Part shown: in pieces, positions 7,781 through 16,465 of the stretch
How the letters are laid out: every line of letters begins with the position of its first letter
Position numbering within the stretch: the first letter of the stretch is position 1
Assembly: GCA_947461145.1 (NCBI GenBank)
Contig: CANHJD010000005.1
Coordinates: 1-39,520 of the forward strand
DNA: 39,520 bases
Source: Bacteriovoracaceae bacterium
GTDB taxonomy: Bacteria; Bdellovibrionota; Bacteriovoracia; Bacteriovoracales; Bacteriovoracaceae
Direction of reading: 5' to 3'
Made by a program: the position numbers and the translations under genes
The notes under the pieces: generated by a model
What the model was told of the DNA's origin: nothing
The model's input: only the letters and a program-made list of their open reading frames with translations
Databases searched by the model: none

Positions 7781-9874
7781 ATGGGTGAGAAATTTGAAAG
7801 TTACTATTCTCTAAACTTTTGGTTAGCAAAAAATAATCATCTTTTTGCTGTCGCTCCCTCAATTGCCATTGAAGAGATTTTAATCAAAATTTATCAGACA
7901 TTGAATGTTCACCGATTAGGGGTTTGGTACTATGGAAAAGATCGAGAGAGTTTGATTGAAGATCTAACAATTACTTCAGGGAGAATCCACTCCCATGGAA
8001 AAATCCTTACCAAGAAAAATCATGCTCATTTCTTTCATGAAATAGAAAAGGAGCAGCTCTGTGTAATCTCCCAAGAAAATGGTGCAGCTGAGTATAAATA
8101 TTTTCTTGATCATTATTTATTACCTCTAGGATCAAAAAAATTTCTCGGTGTACCTATATGGTCTGAAGGGAAAATGATCGGGCTTATATTTTGTGAAAAC
8201 TTTGATGAAGCTCGCATATGGGATGATAGTGATAAGAACTTTCTTATGTCTGTGGGTATTTTGATTGGCAGAATTATCGAAAAAGAAAGAAAGCTTTCCT
8301 TTGAAACAGATTTGATAGACCGAATTAACTATTTGGAATCTGATCTCGTTAAAAAATTAGAAGAACTAAAAGAGGCAAATGTAAGTCTTGATCTCGCTTT
8401 GGAAGTTGCACAAGCTGGGAAATGGTCGTGGAACATACAAACAGGTGAATTAAATTTAAATAGAACTTGGTATACAAGGCTTGGCTATGAATTTGAAGAA
8501 CTTCCTCAAGTCTTAGAAACATTTAGAAATGTTTTACATCCTTCGGATCGGCAGAAAACTTTTGAAGCCATAAACAGGCATTTAAGGGGAGATACTCCTT
8601 TTTATGAATGTCGTTTTAGAATGATGACGAAATCAGGGGAAATTCAGTGGTGCATTGACAGAGGTTGTGTCACTAAGAGATCCGACGATGGTAAGCCTTT
8701 GCTTGCAACAGGAGTTAATATTAATATTACCCCCATTATTCAGTTAGAGCAGTCATTGTTACGATCTCGTGAACAGTTAGAGGCCATGATTCGATCTGTT
8801 CCTGCCCCGGTTGCAATGTTGGATAAAAATTTGAGATATCTTGCTTATAGTTCAAGATGGGATCAAGACTGGAGGAGCTTTGGTCTCGTTGAAGTTGGTA
8901 AAGAGATCCCTGATCACCCATTAAAAAAATCAAAGGATTGGAAAAAGCGTATTGAGCGAGCTTTTAATGGAGAAACCTTATCTGATGATGAGGAGCTTCT
9001 TGAAATTGAAGAGAATAAACGAATATGGCTTCGTTGGGTAATTCAGCCTTGGAGAGATGCAAATGGTGATATTGATGGAATTATCATTATGGCAGAGAAT
9101 ATTACGGATAAAAAAGAGGCCGAGATGAGGATTACTCAATCATCAAAATTATCGGCTTTAGGGGAAATGGCAGGGGGAGTTGCACACGAAATTAACAACC
9201 CACTGGGGATTATTAAAGGATATTTAGATCTGCTGAAGCGGCATGCCTCAAGAAAAAGTTTAAATGAGGAGTTGATGCTGAAGTATATTCTCAAGATGGA
9301 TTTGACTGTCGATAGAATTTCAAAAATAGTAAAAGGGATGAGACGTTTTTCCAGAGACTCCTCTGAAGATAAGAAAGAAAATTTTTCACTTAATAAAATC
9401 ATTGAGGATACTTTGGATATTTGTCATGAAAGAATTACTAATAATGGAATTGCTTTGACTGTGGATTATTTCACAGGCGATCCATTGGTCATGTGCCGCC
9501 CAGTAGAAATTTCTCAAGTTTTGCTAAATATTATTAATAATTCTTTTCAGGCAATTGCTGACATGCCTCATCCTTGGATCAAAATAATATGCGTTGAGCA
9601 TGATCAAAGCTACGAAGTACGGGTTATCGATTGTGGAAAAAAAATTCCTTCCGAAGTAAGCTCTAAGCTCTTTCTCCCCTTCTTTACCACTAAGGAGCTT
9701 GGGGTTGGGACGGGTCTAGGTTTGAGTATCTCTAAGGGAATTATCGATGAGCATAAGGGAAAAATTCAATACCTAGATAATGCAAGCCACACAACTTTCT
9801 CAATTGAGTTACCTAAAGCAAATACTATCGTTCAAGAATGGAGCAATCAAGATTCTGATTCTCTCTCCATCTAA
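7781..9874 (+). CDS. Orphan sensor histidine kinase, GAF-PAS-PAS-HisKA-HATPase
   Basis: A 697-residue soluble sensor kinase with no obvious membrane segment. Domains in order: a GAF-like sensor (about 25-170), a coiled-coil linker (170-205), a PAS_3-type domain (about 206-320, with HPSDRQ and GEIQW), a second PAS (about 329-445), HisKA with the phospho-acceptor His469 in GGVAHEINNPLG, and a HATPase domain with N-box N583-IINN587 and the C-terminal PFFTTK...GTGLGLSIS. The G1 box is odd: the usual D-x-G-x-G-I is D617-C-G-K-K-I622, with the second glycine replaced by Lys. It is encoded over a run of nine A (9637-9645). No response regulator is adjacent. The start ATG has GGAG about 10 bases upstream. 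Confidence 0.93.
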   Translation: MGEKFESYYSLNFWLAKNNHLFAVAPSIAIEEILIKIYQTLNVHRLGVWYYGKDRESLIEDLTITSGRIHSHGKILTKKNHAHFFHEIEKEQLCVISQENGAAEYKYFLDHYLLPLGSKKFLGVPIWSEGKMIGLIFCENFDEARIWDDSDKNFLMSVGILIGRIIEKERKLSFETDLIDRINYLESDLVKKLEELKEANVSLDLALEVAQAGKWSWNIQTGELNLNRTWYTRLGYEFEELPQVLETFRNVLHPSDRQKTFEAINRHLRGDTPFYECRFRMMTKSGEIQWCIDRGCVTKRSDDGKPLLATGVNINITPIIQLEQSLLRSREQLEAMIRSVPAPVAMLDKNLRYLAYSSRWDQDWRSFGLVEVGKEIPDHPLKKSKDWKKRIERAFNGETLSDDEELLEIEENKRIWLRWVIQPWRDANGDIDGIIIMAENITDKKEAEMRITQSSKLSALGEMAGGVAHEINNPLGIIKGYLDLLKRHASRKSLNEELMLKYILKMDLTVDRISKIVKGMRRFSRDSSEDKKENFSLNKIIEDTLDICHERITNNGIALTVDYFTGDPLVMCRPVEISQVLLNIINNSFQAIADMPHPWIKIICVEHDQSYEVRVIDCGKKIPSEVSSKLFLPFFTTKELGVGTGLGLSISKGIIDEHKGKIQYLDNASHTTFSIELPKANTIVQEWSNQDSDSLSI

Positions 9875-9879
9875 AAAAA

Positions 9880-11409
9880 TTATTTTAGCTTAATGTAGCC
9901 TGTGGGTGAGAACTCAGTCACTTTAAGTTGTTTTTTTGCCAGAATATAATCTTTTAGAACATCAGCATCCACGAAGCCTGTTTTTCGATAGGTTATTTTG
10001 GGATATTTATCTCCACCTCCCGCAATAAATTCTGGAAGAGCGATTAGATATTTCTTTGTAAGTGAAACTGGGGTTGAGTTTATTTTTAGCTCTTTTATTT
10101 TTTTTGTTTTTTTATCGGCAACAATATTAATGCCGCTAATTTGTGGAAATGATCCTGATCCTGGATTGAGATTTAATATAAGGAACTCAAGATACTCCTT
10201 AAGCTCTTTTCCATTCATTTCTGCTACTGCAAGCTCTCCACCAAATGGTAAAACCGTAAGAATTGTTTCATATGTAATCTTGCCTTCATATATGGAGTCT
10301 CTTAGTCCTCCTGAATTAGAGAGACCTATATCTGCATGTACCTTATTTTTGTAGGCATAAGTGACAAGATTCCCAAGACTGGTTTCTTTTGAACGGATGA
10401 TCTCTCTTCTTCCCATAAATTCTCCGTCCGAAGTACCAAATTCAACCGTTAAAGAAGAATCACCTTTCTTTTTGTATTCTGAAAGAAGAGTCTCTATTTT
10501 AAGGTCAGCAGTAATTTTTTCAGGCGCATCTTTTAGATTGATAGGGATGAGCTTAGCATTTATTAAATTGACCTTTCTGTTAGAAATTTCCAGATCAACT
10601 CGGCCAAGATATTTACCCCATTCGTGAGCCTGAACAATCACTGTACCATTCTGAATATCTGGTTTGAACAGCGGTTTTTGAGTATGACCACCAACGATGA
10701 CATCAATCCCATTCACCTGACGGGCCAAAGTAACATCTCCGGGTGCATCAGCTCCATGAGTTTCATTTTCGTAATGGCCCATATGAGTGAGTGCAATCAG
10801 GACGTCTGTATCTTTTCTCAAAAGAGGAACTAATTTTTTAGCTTCTTCTACGGCCGGAACAAATTTTAGTTCACTTGAATATTTTGGATTTGATTTAAAA
10901 GGCGTGTCTTCAGTTGTAAGACCAAAAATGGTTACTTTAAGTCCATCCAATTTTTTTATGACATGGGAAGGGAAGACTCTTTCATTTGTTTTTAAATGAT
11001 AGATGTTTGAGGAAACAAAGGGAAAGCCGGCCCACTGACGTTGTTTAAAAATTGTTTTAAGTGGTTTATCAAATTCGTGATTACCAATCGCCATAACATC
11101 ATAACCAATGAGGCCCATGCCTTTAAAGTCAGGTTCTGCATCTTGTAGATCGGACTGTGGAGTTCCTGTGTTTACGTCTCCCGCATCTAGCACAAGAACA
11201 TGTCCACCTTGGGCTTGGACTTCTTCTTTTATTTTTTTTATGAGTGTTCCTCTCGGAGCAAGGCCAACTTCTCCATCCTTGTTAGGCCAAAATCGCCCAT
11301 GATGATCATTTGTATGAAGAATGGTTAATTTGTAGATTTTATTTTTATGATACGCGCATGATGCAAAAGTGATTGCAATAAATAGCGAACATAAAATTTT
11401 AAATCTCAT
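9880..11409 (-). CDS. 5'-nucleotidase / metallophosphoesterase lipoprotein (UshA-like)
   Basis: Probable envelope-anchored nucleotidase that dephosphorylates nucleotides or related phosphoesters. I choose ATG at 11409 (GGAGGA 5 bases upstream) over the longer form starting at 11421. This gives a 509-residue precursor with a lipoprotein signal peptide ending in FASC (Cys18). The metallophosphoesterase motifs are clear: HTNDHHG (32-38), LDAGD (74-78), GNHE (109-112), and later LTHMGH and GGHTQ. The C-terminal nucleotide-binding domain has LSNSGGLRDSIYEG. The length matches UshA/NutA-type enzymes. It is convergent with the histidine kinase (5 bases between the stop codons) and divergent from feoA. 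Substrate preference is not readable from sequence. Confidence 0.92.
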   Translation of the reverse strand: MRFKILCSLFIAITFASCAYHKNKIYKLTILHTNDHHGRFWPNKDGEVGLAPRGTLIKKIKEEVQAQGGHVLVLDAGDVNTGTPQSDLQDAEPDFKGMGLIGYDVMAIGNHEFDKPLKTIFKQRQWAGFPFVSSNIYHLKTNERVFPSHVIKKLDGLKVTIFGLTTEDTPFKSNPKYSSELKFVPAVEEAKKLVPLLRKDTDVLIALTHMGHYENETHGADAPGDVTLARQVNGIDVIVGGHTQKPLFKPDIQNGTVIVQAHEWGKYLGRVDLEISNRKVNLINAKLIPINLKDAPEKITADLKIETLLSEYKKKGDSSLTVEFGTSDGEFMGRREIIRSKETSLGNLVTYAYKNKVHADIGLSNSGGLRDSIYEGKITYETILTVLPFGGELAVAEMNGKELKEYLEFLILNLNPGSGSFPQISGINIVADKKTKKIKELKINSTPVSLTKKYLIALPEFIAGGGDKYPKITYRKTGFVDADVLKDYILAKKQLKVTEFSPTGYIKLK

Positions 11410-11449
11410 AAATTCCTCCAAGCTAGTTAAAGGTCTATCTAAGCCATTT

Positions 11450-11465
11450 GCTACTGGCCAGTAGC
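11450..11465. promoter_or_regulatory. Perfect 16-bp palindrome between the 5'-nucleotidase gene and feoA
   Basis: GCTACTGG followed directly by CCAGTAGC reads the same on both strands. It lies 41 bases upstream of the nucleotidase start codon (minus) and upstream of the feoA promoter candidate (plus), so it is placed as an operator. T5 follows on the plus strand (11466-11470), but with no upstream plus-strand gene a terminator role is unlikely. Confidence 0.45.
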
Positions 11466-11478
11466 TTTTTAACTTAAC

Positions 11479-11508
11479 TTGAGAAGACCGTTTGGACTGG
11501 TGTGTTAT
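11479..11508 (+). promoter_or_regulatory. Candidate promoter for feoAB
   Basis: TTGAGA (11479-11484) and TGTTAT (11503-11508) are spaced 18 bases apart. Transcription from here would begin near 11515 and place the 13-bp inverted repeat at 11541-11572 in the 5' leader. Confidence 0.35.
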
Positions 11509-11540
11509 TTTCTAGACAGCGCAATTGTTTATGGCCAAAT

Positions 11541-11572
11541 ATCATGGAGTTTGATATACCAAACTCCATGAT
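11541..11572 (+). promoter_or_regulatory. Perfect 13-bp inverted repeat covering the feoA start region
   Basis: ATCATGGAGTTTG (11541-11553) and CAAACTCCATGAT (11560-11572) are exact reverse complements around ATATAC. The right arm contains the ATG at 11568 and the first two bases of the ATG at 11571; the left arm contains the only GGAG nearby (11546-11549). It could be a dimeric operator, or an RNA hairpin that hides both the Shine-Dalgarno-like sequence and the start codon. Confidence 0.7.
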
Positions 11573-11816
11573 GACTATTAATGAAGCTCCACTTAAACAA
11601 AGATTGTCCATAACGTCTTTTAAGGACGACTACTCTTCAGGTATTTCTGATATTGAGGCTAGGCTTATGCATCTTGGTTTCATTCATGGGGCAACAATTG
11701 AAATTAAGAAAAAAGCACCATTTTTTAAAGAGCCACTTCTAGTTGAGGTTAGAGGTCGATTAGTTGCGTTGAGCAGATCAGAGGCCAACCTTGTAAGCGT
11801 TGAGGTCTGCGAATGA
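11571..11816 (+). CDS. feoA: FeoA, ferrous iron transport accessory protein
   Basis: Small cytosolic SH3-like protein that assists FeoB in Fe(II) uptake. The part from MTINEAPLKQRLSITSF to LVSVEVCE fits FeoA, including RLMHLGFIHGATIEI and VEVRGRLVALSRSEANLV, and gives 81 residues, the usual size. The reading frame is open back to GTG 11502 (104 residues), but the extra N-terminus would be encoded by the inverted repeat and lacks a ribosome-binding site. ATG 11568 is equally possible. None of the starts has a well-placed Shine-Dalgarno sequence, so the exact start is uncertain. The stop overlaps the feoB ATG (ATGA). Confidence 0.85.
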   Translation: MTINEAPLKQRLSITSFKDDYSSGISDIEARLMHLGFIHGATIEIKKKAPFFKEPLLVEVRGRLVALSRSEANLVSVEVCE

Positions 11817-13657
11817 ATTTGCAGGTGGCACTTGTTGGAATGCCAAACGTTGGTAAAACTGCGCTCTTTAATAAATTGACCGGTTCATTTCAAAGGGTTG
11901 CAAATTTCCCTGGTGTAACAGTTGAAAAGAAAACTGGCTGGGTAATTGAAGATGGAAAAAAAATTCTTGAAATCATAGATCTTCCAGGGATTTATTCTCT
12001 TGATGCCACAACTCTTGATGAAAAAGTCACAAAAGATTTCTTATTAAAAAAAGAAAAAGAGCAAACTGCCAATTTATTTGTTCTTGTTCTTGATGCCACT
12101 AATCTGGATAAATCTTTGTATCTCGCTTTACAGCTCAGACAATTGGGTTATCCACTGCTGATTGCTTTAAATTTAATGGATGAAGCCAAGAAAAGAGGCC
12201 TGAAAGTTGATATTGAAAAATTGGCCAATTTGTTAAATGCAGAAGTCATACCTACAAGTGCGGCAACTGGTGAGGGAATTAAGGAGTTAACGGATTCGAT
12301 TAAAAAACGTACTCACTCCTTACCGATTTACAATATTGAACTTCCAAATGAAATGCAAAAGACTTTTAGGTCACCGGAATATGTTAATCGAACCTTTAAA
12401 CAAATAGATGAGATTCTAAAAGAGGTGACTTTGTCTCCTCTACGTCCCGATACATTTAGTCAAAAAATAGATCATTTTATTCTTCATCCCATTTGGGGAA
12501 TAATTATTTTGTTCTTGGTCCTAATTATCATGTTCCAAACACTCTTCAGTTGGTCTTCACCTCTTTCTGATCTTATTGAGTTTGTTTTCAGTTATTCTGG
12601 TGAATTAATTTCAAAATACATTTCACATCCTCTACTAAAGAGCTTTCTTGTTGATGGAGTGATTAATGGGGTCGGTGGAGTGTTAGTATTTCTTCCACAA
12701 ATTGTGATTCTTTTCTTGTTCACTCAGTTTTTGGAAGATCTAGGTTATCTTGGGCGAGCCGCTTTTATCATGGATTCTTTCATGAGAAAAATGGGGCTTC
12801 CTGGAAAAGCCGTGATTCCACTTCTTTCCTCTCATGCATGTGCCATTCCAGGAATCATGTCTACGAGAGTGATTGAAAATTATCGCGAAAGATTAATTAC
12901 CATGTTGGTTATTCCCTTAACAACTTGTTCGGCCCGATTACCAGTTTATGCAGTTTTGATTGGTGCAATTATTCCAGATTCTCCAGTGTTCGGTTTAGGG
13001 TTCTTGCGCCTTCCTGGATTGGTGCTATTTGGTCTCTATGGACTTGGTTTTTTCTCCGCAATGATGATGTCACTTATTTTAAAAAAATCCTTACCTCACT
13101 CATCTCCATCAATGCTTCTCATGGAGCTACCTCCATACAGAGTTCCAAAATTAAAAAATTTACTTTTAGTGATGAAAAACAAAGGTCAGATCTTTTTAAA
13201 GAAGGCCGGCGGAATTATCTTAATTATTAGTATTATTATTTGGATGTTGGTTACGTTTCCTCAACAAAATGGGCAGACAAGTATAGAGTTCTCTTATGCT
13301 GCAAGTATTGGGAGAACCTTTGAGCCTCTCTTTAAGCCTCTTGGTTTTGATTGGAGGATTACTACGGCGTTGATTCCGAGTATTGGGGCGAGAGAAGTCG
13401 TGGTAAGTGCCCTCTCTTTGGTTCTGTCTGCTGATGAGCAAAATATGTCTGCTGCTCTGGTGGAGCAGTTTGGATTAGGAACTCTAGTAGCTTTACTCGT
13501 TTGGTTTGTCTTCGCTCCACAATGCATTTCTACATTTGCTGTAATGAAGCGAGAGACAAATGGTTATCTCTGGCCTTCCGTCATGGTTGCTTACACCATG
13601 ATTCTTGCCTACACTTTTGCTTTTGTTGCAAGAAGTCTTGTTACCCTTTGGTTTTAA
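11813..13657 (+). CDS. feoB: FeoB, ferrous iron transporter with N-terminal GTPase
   Basis: Inner-membrane Fe(II) uptake protein. The cytosolic G domain comes first: G1 GMPNVGKT (residues 9-16), the switch-region FPGVTVE, G3 DLPG (56-59) and G4 NLMD (120-123). The membrane part starts near residue 220 and contains the two repeated gate regions, with GRAAFIMDSFMRKMGLPGKA and later GFDWRITTALIPSIGAREVV. The usual Cys-bearing segment is S-S-H-A-C-A-I-P-G. At 614 residues it is shorter than the E. coli form (~770), mainly at linker and C-terminal regions, which is common in other phyla. It is translationally coupled to feoA and overlaps the convergent hotdog gene by 17 bases. Confidence 0.96.
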   Translation: MNLQVALVGMPNVGKTALFNKLTGSFQRVANFPGVTVEKKTGWVIEDGKKILEIIDLPGIYSLDATTLDEKVTKDFLLKKEKEQTANLFVLVLDATNLDKSLYLALQLRQLGYPLLIALNLMDEAKKRGLKVDIEKLANLLNAEVIPTSAATGEGIKELTDSIKKRTHSLPIYNIELPNEMQKTFRSPEYVNRTFKQIDEILKEVTLSPLRPDTFSQKIDHFILHPIWGIIILFLVLIIMFQTLFSWSSPLSDLIEFVFSYSGELISKYISHPLLKSFLVDGVINGVGGVLVFLPQIVILFLFTQFLEDLGYLGRAAFIMDSFMRKMGLPGKAVIPLLSSHACAIPGIMSTRVIENYRERLITMLVIPLTTCSARLPVYAVLIGAIIPDSPVFGLGFLRLPGLVLFGLYGLGFFSAMMMSLILKKSLPHSSPSMLLMELPPYRVPKLKNLLLVMKNKGQIFLKKAGGIILIISIIIWMLVTFPQQNGQTSIEFSYAASIGRTFEPLFKPLGFDWRITTALIPSIGAREVVVSALSLVLSADEQNMSAALVEQFGLGTLVALLVWFVFAPQCISTFAVMKRETNGYLWPSVMVAYTMILAYTFAFVARSLVTLWF

Positions 13658-14153
13658 CCTTATCCCATTCTTTAAGTTGCCAAGTCGTTGTCACTATTGC
13701 GACTTCCTTTCCGTTTTTATCAGTCAGTATAGTGTCTAGTTTTTGAAGATATTTTCCTTCGGCCTCTAAGATCTTTTTTATCGATTCTTTATCGATTTGT
13801 GTAAGAGAGCATGAACCTTCGAGATCGCATCTTCCTTGATAAGTATATTTCACATTTAGCTCGGATAGGATGAGCCTGTATTTACTCGCACCAAAACTTT
13901 TAAGAAGCGACATCCCTGCACAAAACTCACCAACTGTCGCCATAGCGCAAGCATGAACACCACCGAGGTGATTATGATTCAATTTGCGATTAGGTAAAAA
14001 AATAAGAACTTTTTCTTCTGAAAGCTCTTTGATTTTAAATCCATGAGGAGCATTAAAGGGAATCCCAACCATGAGCACTTTATTGAGTGCCATAAGATTA
14101 GTTTTCGTTGGGTTGGCCATAAGTTTATCAATCAAATTAAAGGCAAATTTCAT
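13641..14153 (-). CDS. Hotdog-fold (DUF4442/PaaI-like) putative thioesterase
   Basis: A 170-residue protein resembling the DUF4442 branch of the hotdog superfamily. The central segment NHLGGVHACAMATVGEFCAGM has the HLGGVHAGA-like core of PaaI-type acyl-CoA thioesterases (the family's helix and active-site region). An N-terminal helical part and C-terminal strands with DKNGKEVAIVTTTWQLK follow. The substrate is unknown. Its ATG overlaps the stop of the nitronate-monooxygenase-like gene (ATGA), so the two are coupled. Its 3' end overlaps the feoB end by 17 bases in convergent orientation. Confidence 0.75.
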   Translation of the reverse strand: MKFAFNLIDKLMANPTKTNLMALNKVLMVGIPFNAPHGFKIKELSEEKVLIFLPNRKLNHNHLGGVHACAMATVGEFCAGMSLLKSFGASKYRLILSELNVKYTYQGRCDLEGSCSLTQIDKESIKKILEAEGKYLQKLDTILTDKNGKEVAIVTTTWQLKEWDKVKTKG

Positions 14154-15139
14154 ATACGTCCTAAAGTTTTAAGTAGGTTTTGTTCAGCAACTGCAAATTC
14201 TGATTTGAATTTTTCCACTATCCCTTTCACTGTTCCTACTTCTGTTGTGAATTCAACAGAAGTTCCTGCACACCAAACAGTTTTATAAGTTGCACTGAAA
14301 GCGGCTTTCTCAATTGCCTTCATTCCCTTGTAGTAAGTGAGCATTTTTGCATATTTTTTTAGCTGCTTATTTTTATTCAGTAAATTTTCAACGATATTTT
14401 GGTCAGTGCCAATTTTTTGTACGTAAGGTGTGTTAATAACTGTGCAGCGAGAACCTGAGAGTTTAGTTGTGACGACAATATCCTCAGCGCTGTAATCAAT
14501 ACAGGCTTTTTTATAATCATCACTTACTCCTGATTCTTTAGTCGCAATAAAAGGAGTTCCAATAGAAAGACCATCGGCTCCTAGGGCAAGCATAGAAAGA
14601 ATTCCAGAGCCAGTTCCTACACCACCTGCGGAAATAACAGGAATTTTGCATTTACTCTTGAGTGCGGGTACTAGCACACTCGCTGGAATGTTTCCAAGGT
14701 GTCCACCGGCCCCAGAGTTAACAGCAATAATTCCATCGGCTCCGAGATCTTCTACTTTCTTGGCATATTCTTCCTCAATAACATCACACAAAACTTTTAT
14801 TTTCTGATTTTTAGATTCTTTTATCACTTCTTCAGGGGAACCCAGGGATGTGATGAAAAAATCCACACCTGCATCTAAGCACGCATGAAGTTGCTTTTTA
14901 GCAAGGATATTAGATTTATTGACAATTAAATTAACCCCGAACGGTTTGTTGGTACGAGACTTTATTTCTTTGAGGCCTTTCTCTAATTCTTCAATAGTTC
15001 TAAAATTAAGAGCAGGTATGCATCCGGCGATGCCAGATTCCGCTGCCGCTACAATCATTTCCACATTTGTTACCAAGAACATTGGCGCCATAATAATAGG
15101 AAGTTCTGTCCCCAAAAGTTCTGTTAATGCTGTTTTCAT
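14150..15139 (-). CDS. NPD-family FMN enzyme (nitronate monooxygenase-like)
   Basis: A TIM-barrel flavoprotein related to nitronate monooxygenase (2-nitropropane dioxygenase) and FabK. Family features: LPIIMAPMFLVTN at the N-terminus, SGIAGCIPALNFRT, the FMN-contacting VNSGAGGHLG, the phosphate-binding VISAGGVGTG followed by LALGADGLSIGTPFIAT. The 329-residue length is standard. It could oxidise alkyl nitronates or be a FabK-like reductase; the sequence alone does not separate these. It is first in a two-gene operon with the hotdog protein, whose thioesterase-like fold suggests a shared acyl or small-molecule pathway, though this is speculative. Confidence 0.88.
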   Translation of the reverse strand: MKTALTELLGTELPIIMAPMFLVTNVEMIVAAAESGIAGCIPALNFRTIEELEKGLKEIKSRTNKPFGVNLIVNKSNILAKKQLHACLDAGVDFFITSLGSPEEVIKESKNQKIKVLCDVIEEEYAKKVEDLGADGIIAVNSGAGGHLGNIPASVLVPALKSKCKIPVISAGGVGTGSGILSMLALGADGLSIGTPFIATKESGVSDDYKKACIDYSAEDIVVTTKLSGSRCTVINTPYVQKIGTDQNIVENLLNKNKQLKKYAKMLTYYKGMKAIEKAAFSATYKTVWCAGTSVEFTTEVGTVKGIVEKFKSEFAVAEQNLLKTLGRI

Positions 15140-15266
15140 TGAATAAGTCCTCTTTTATTGGTTGTTGCGTCATTGTAAGGCAAAGTCATTCAACTTTTTC
15201 TTCACAAAGGCTTCAAACCTATGGGTTAATCATAACAGTCATTTTTCTAAGCAAGGATGGAAAAAA

Positions 15267-16451
15267 ATGAAAAAAATCATAGGATTGATTGTCTTAGGTA
15301 TTTCTACAGTTGCGCTCGCTGCGCCAAAAGCTCAGTGGCTTACAGTTGATAATAATGTATTGTCAAAAATTCGCCCGCATTTAAACAAATCTGTTCAAAC
15401 TCTTTACTCTGCACAAGGTGCTTCAGTGGTGAAACTTTCTCCATCTGAAATTGAGCAACTTTCTGGAATTATTCATGATGAACTTCACCGTTGCGGTGGA
15501 TTTATTACTCACGATTCCTTTGAAGAAGCTCGTGATGCCCTTTCTTTTCAAGGTGAAATGTACTTTGCAAAGAGCGCAATCTTTACAGACTACTCAATCG
15601 ATCAGGCAAATCTAGTTGCCCCTATGGTGGCACAAGTTGAGGAGCCGTCAATCAGATCAATGATTGAGAAACTTTCAAATTTTAATACGCGCTATTACAA
15701 GTCTGAAACTGGAATTAAATCATCTGAGTTCATCCGTGATACTTGGGCAGAAATGGCAAAGCACCGCTCAGATGTAAAAGTGGAACTTTTTCAACACTCT
15801 GGATGGCCTCAAGCTTCAATTATTATGACTATTGAAGGTTCTGAAAAGTCTGACGAAGTTGTTATCCTAGGTGGTCACGCTGACTCAATTGCAGGAATGT
15901 TTGGCGGCGGTGGCAGAGCTCCAGGCGCTGATGATAATGCTTCAGGAATTGCAACAATCACTGAAGTTATTAAAATTCTCATGAAGAATGATTTTAAACC
16001 AAAGCGCACTATTCAATTCATGGGCTATGCAGCTGAGGAAGTAGGTCTTTTAGGTTCTAAAGAAATTGCAAATAGTTACAAAAATAAAGCTAAGAAAGTT
16101 ATTGGTGTAATGCAATTGGATATGACTCTTAATAAGGGTACTGAAGATAAAGATATTGTTATGATGGCCGACTACACAAATGGGGCTCAGAACGAATTTA
16201 TTGGTAAACTCGTTGATGAATATGTGAAGGTACCTTGGGGTTACTCACGTTGTGGGTATGGGTGTTCTGACCATGCTTCTTGGACTGCAGCTGGTTATCC
16301 TTCATCAATTCCATTTGAGTCAACGATGGAAGACATCAACCATAAGATCCACACAGCGCAAGATACTTTGCAATCTGCCGGTGGAGATGCTAAACATGCA
16401 GCTAAATTCGCTAAACTTGCAACGGCCTTTGTTGTGGAGTTAGCTAACTAG
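15267..16451 (+). CDS. Secreted M28-family zinc aminopeptidase (leucyl aminopeptidase, Vibrio type)
   Basis: Secreted di-zinc aminopeptidase. The start ATG 15267 (GCAAGGATGG upstream) yields a signal peptide ending in VALA before APKAQW; the open frame extends to 15162, but that N-terminus is not signal-like. The precursor has 394 residues. All five metal ligands of the family are present: His204 (GGHADS), Asp222 (GADDNASG, bridging), the glutamates 257-258 (AAEEVGLLGS), Asp285 (QLDMT) and His362 (NHKIHTAQDT). A Cys pair in YSRCGYGCSDHASW matches the disulfide region of the Aeromonas/Vibrio enzyme. It would degrade extracellular or periplasmic peptides from the N-terminus. It is followed after 14 bases by the helicase gene. 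Confidence 0.95.
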   Translation: MKKIIGLIVLGISTVALAAPKAQWLTVDNNVLSKIRPHLNKSVQTLYSAQGASVVKLSPSEIEQLSGIIHDELHRCGGFITHDSFEEARDALSFQGEMYFAKSAIFTDYSIDQANLVAPMVAQVEEPSIRSMIEKLSNFNTRYYKSETGIKSSEFIRDTWAEMAKHRSDVKVELFQHSGWPQASIIMTIEGSEKSDEVVILGGHADSIAGMFGGGGRAPGADDNASGIATITEVIKILMKNDFKPKRTIQFMGYAAEEVGLLGSKEIANSYKNKAKKVIGVMQLDMTLNKGTEDKDIVMMADYTNGAQNEFIGKLVDEYVKVPWGYSRCGYGCSDHASWTAAGYPSSIPFESTMEDINHKIHTAQDTLQSAGGDAKHAAKFAKLATAFVVELAN

Positions 16452-16465
16452 GAAGTTGGTAAACG

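Noticed and set aside
9871..9888. CTAAAA/TTTTAG hairpin between the convergent kinase and nucleotidase genes
   Set aside because: It is almost entirely A/T pairs, overlaps both stop codons and is too weak to call a terminator.
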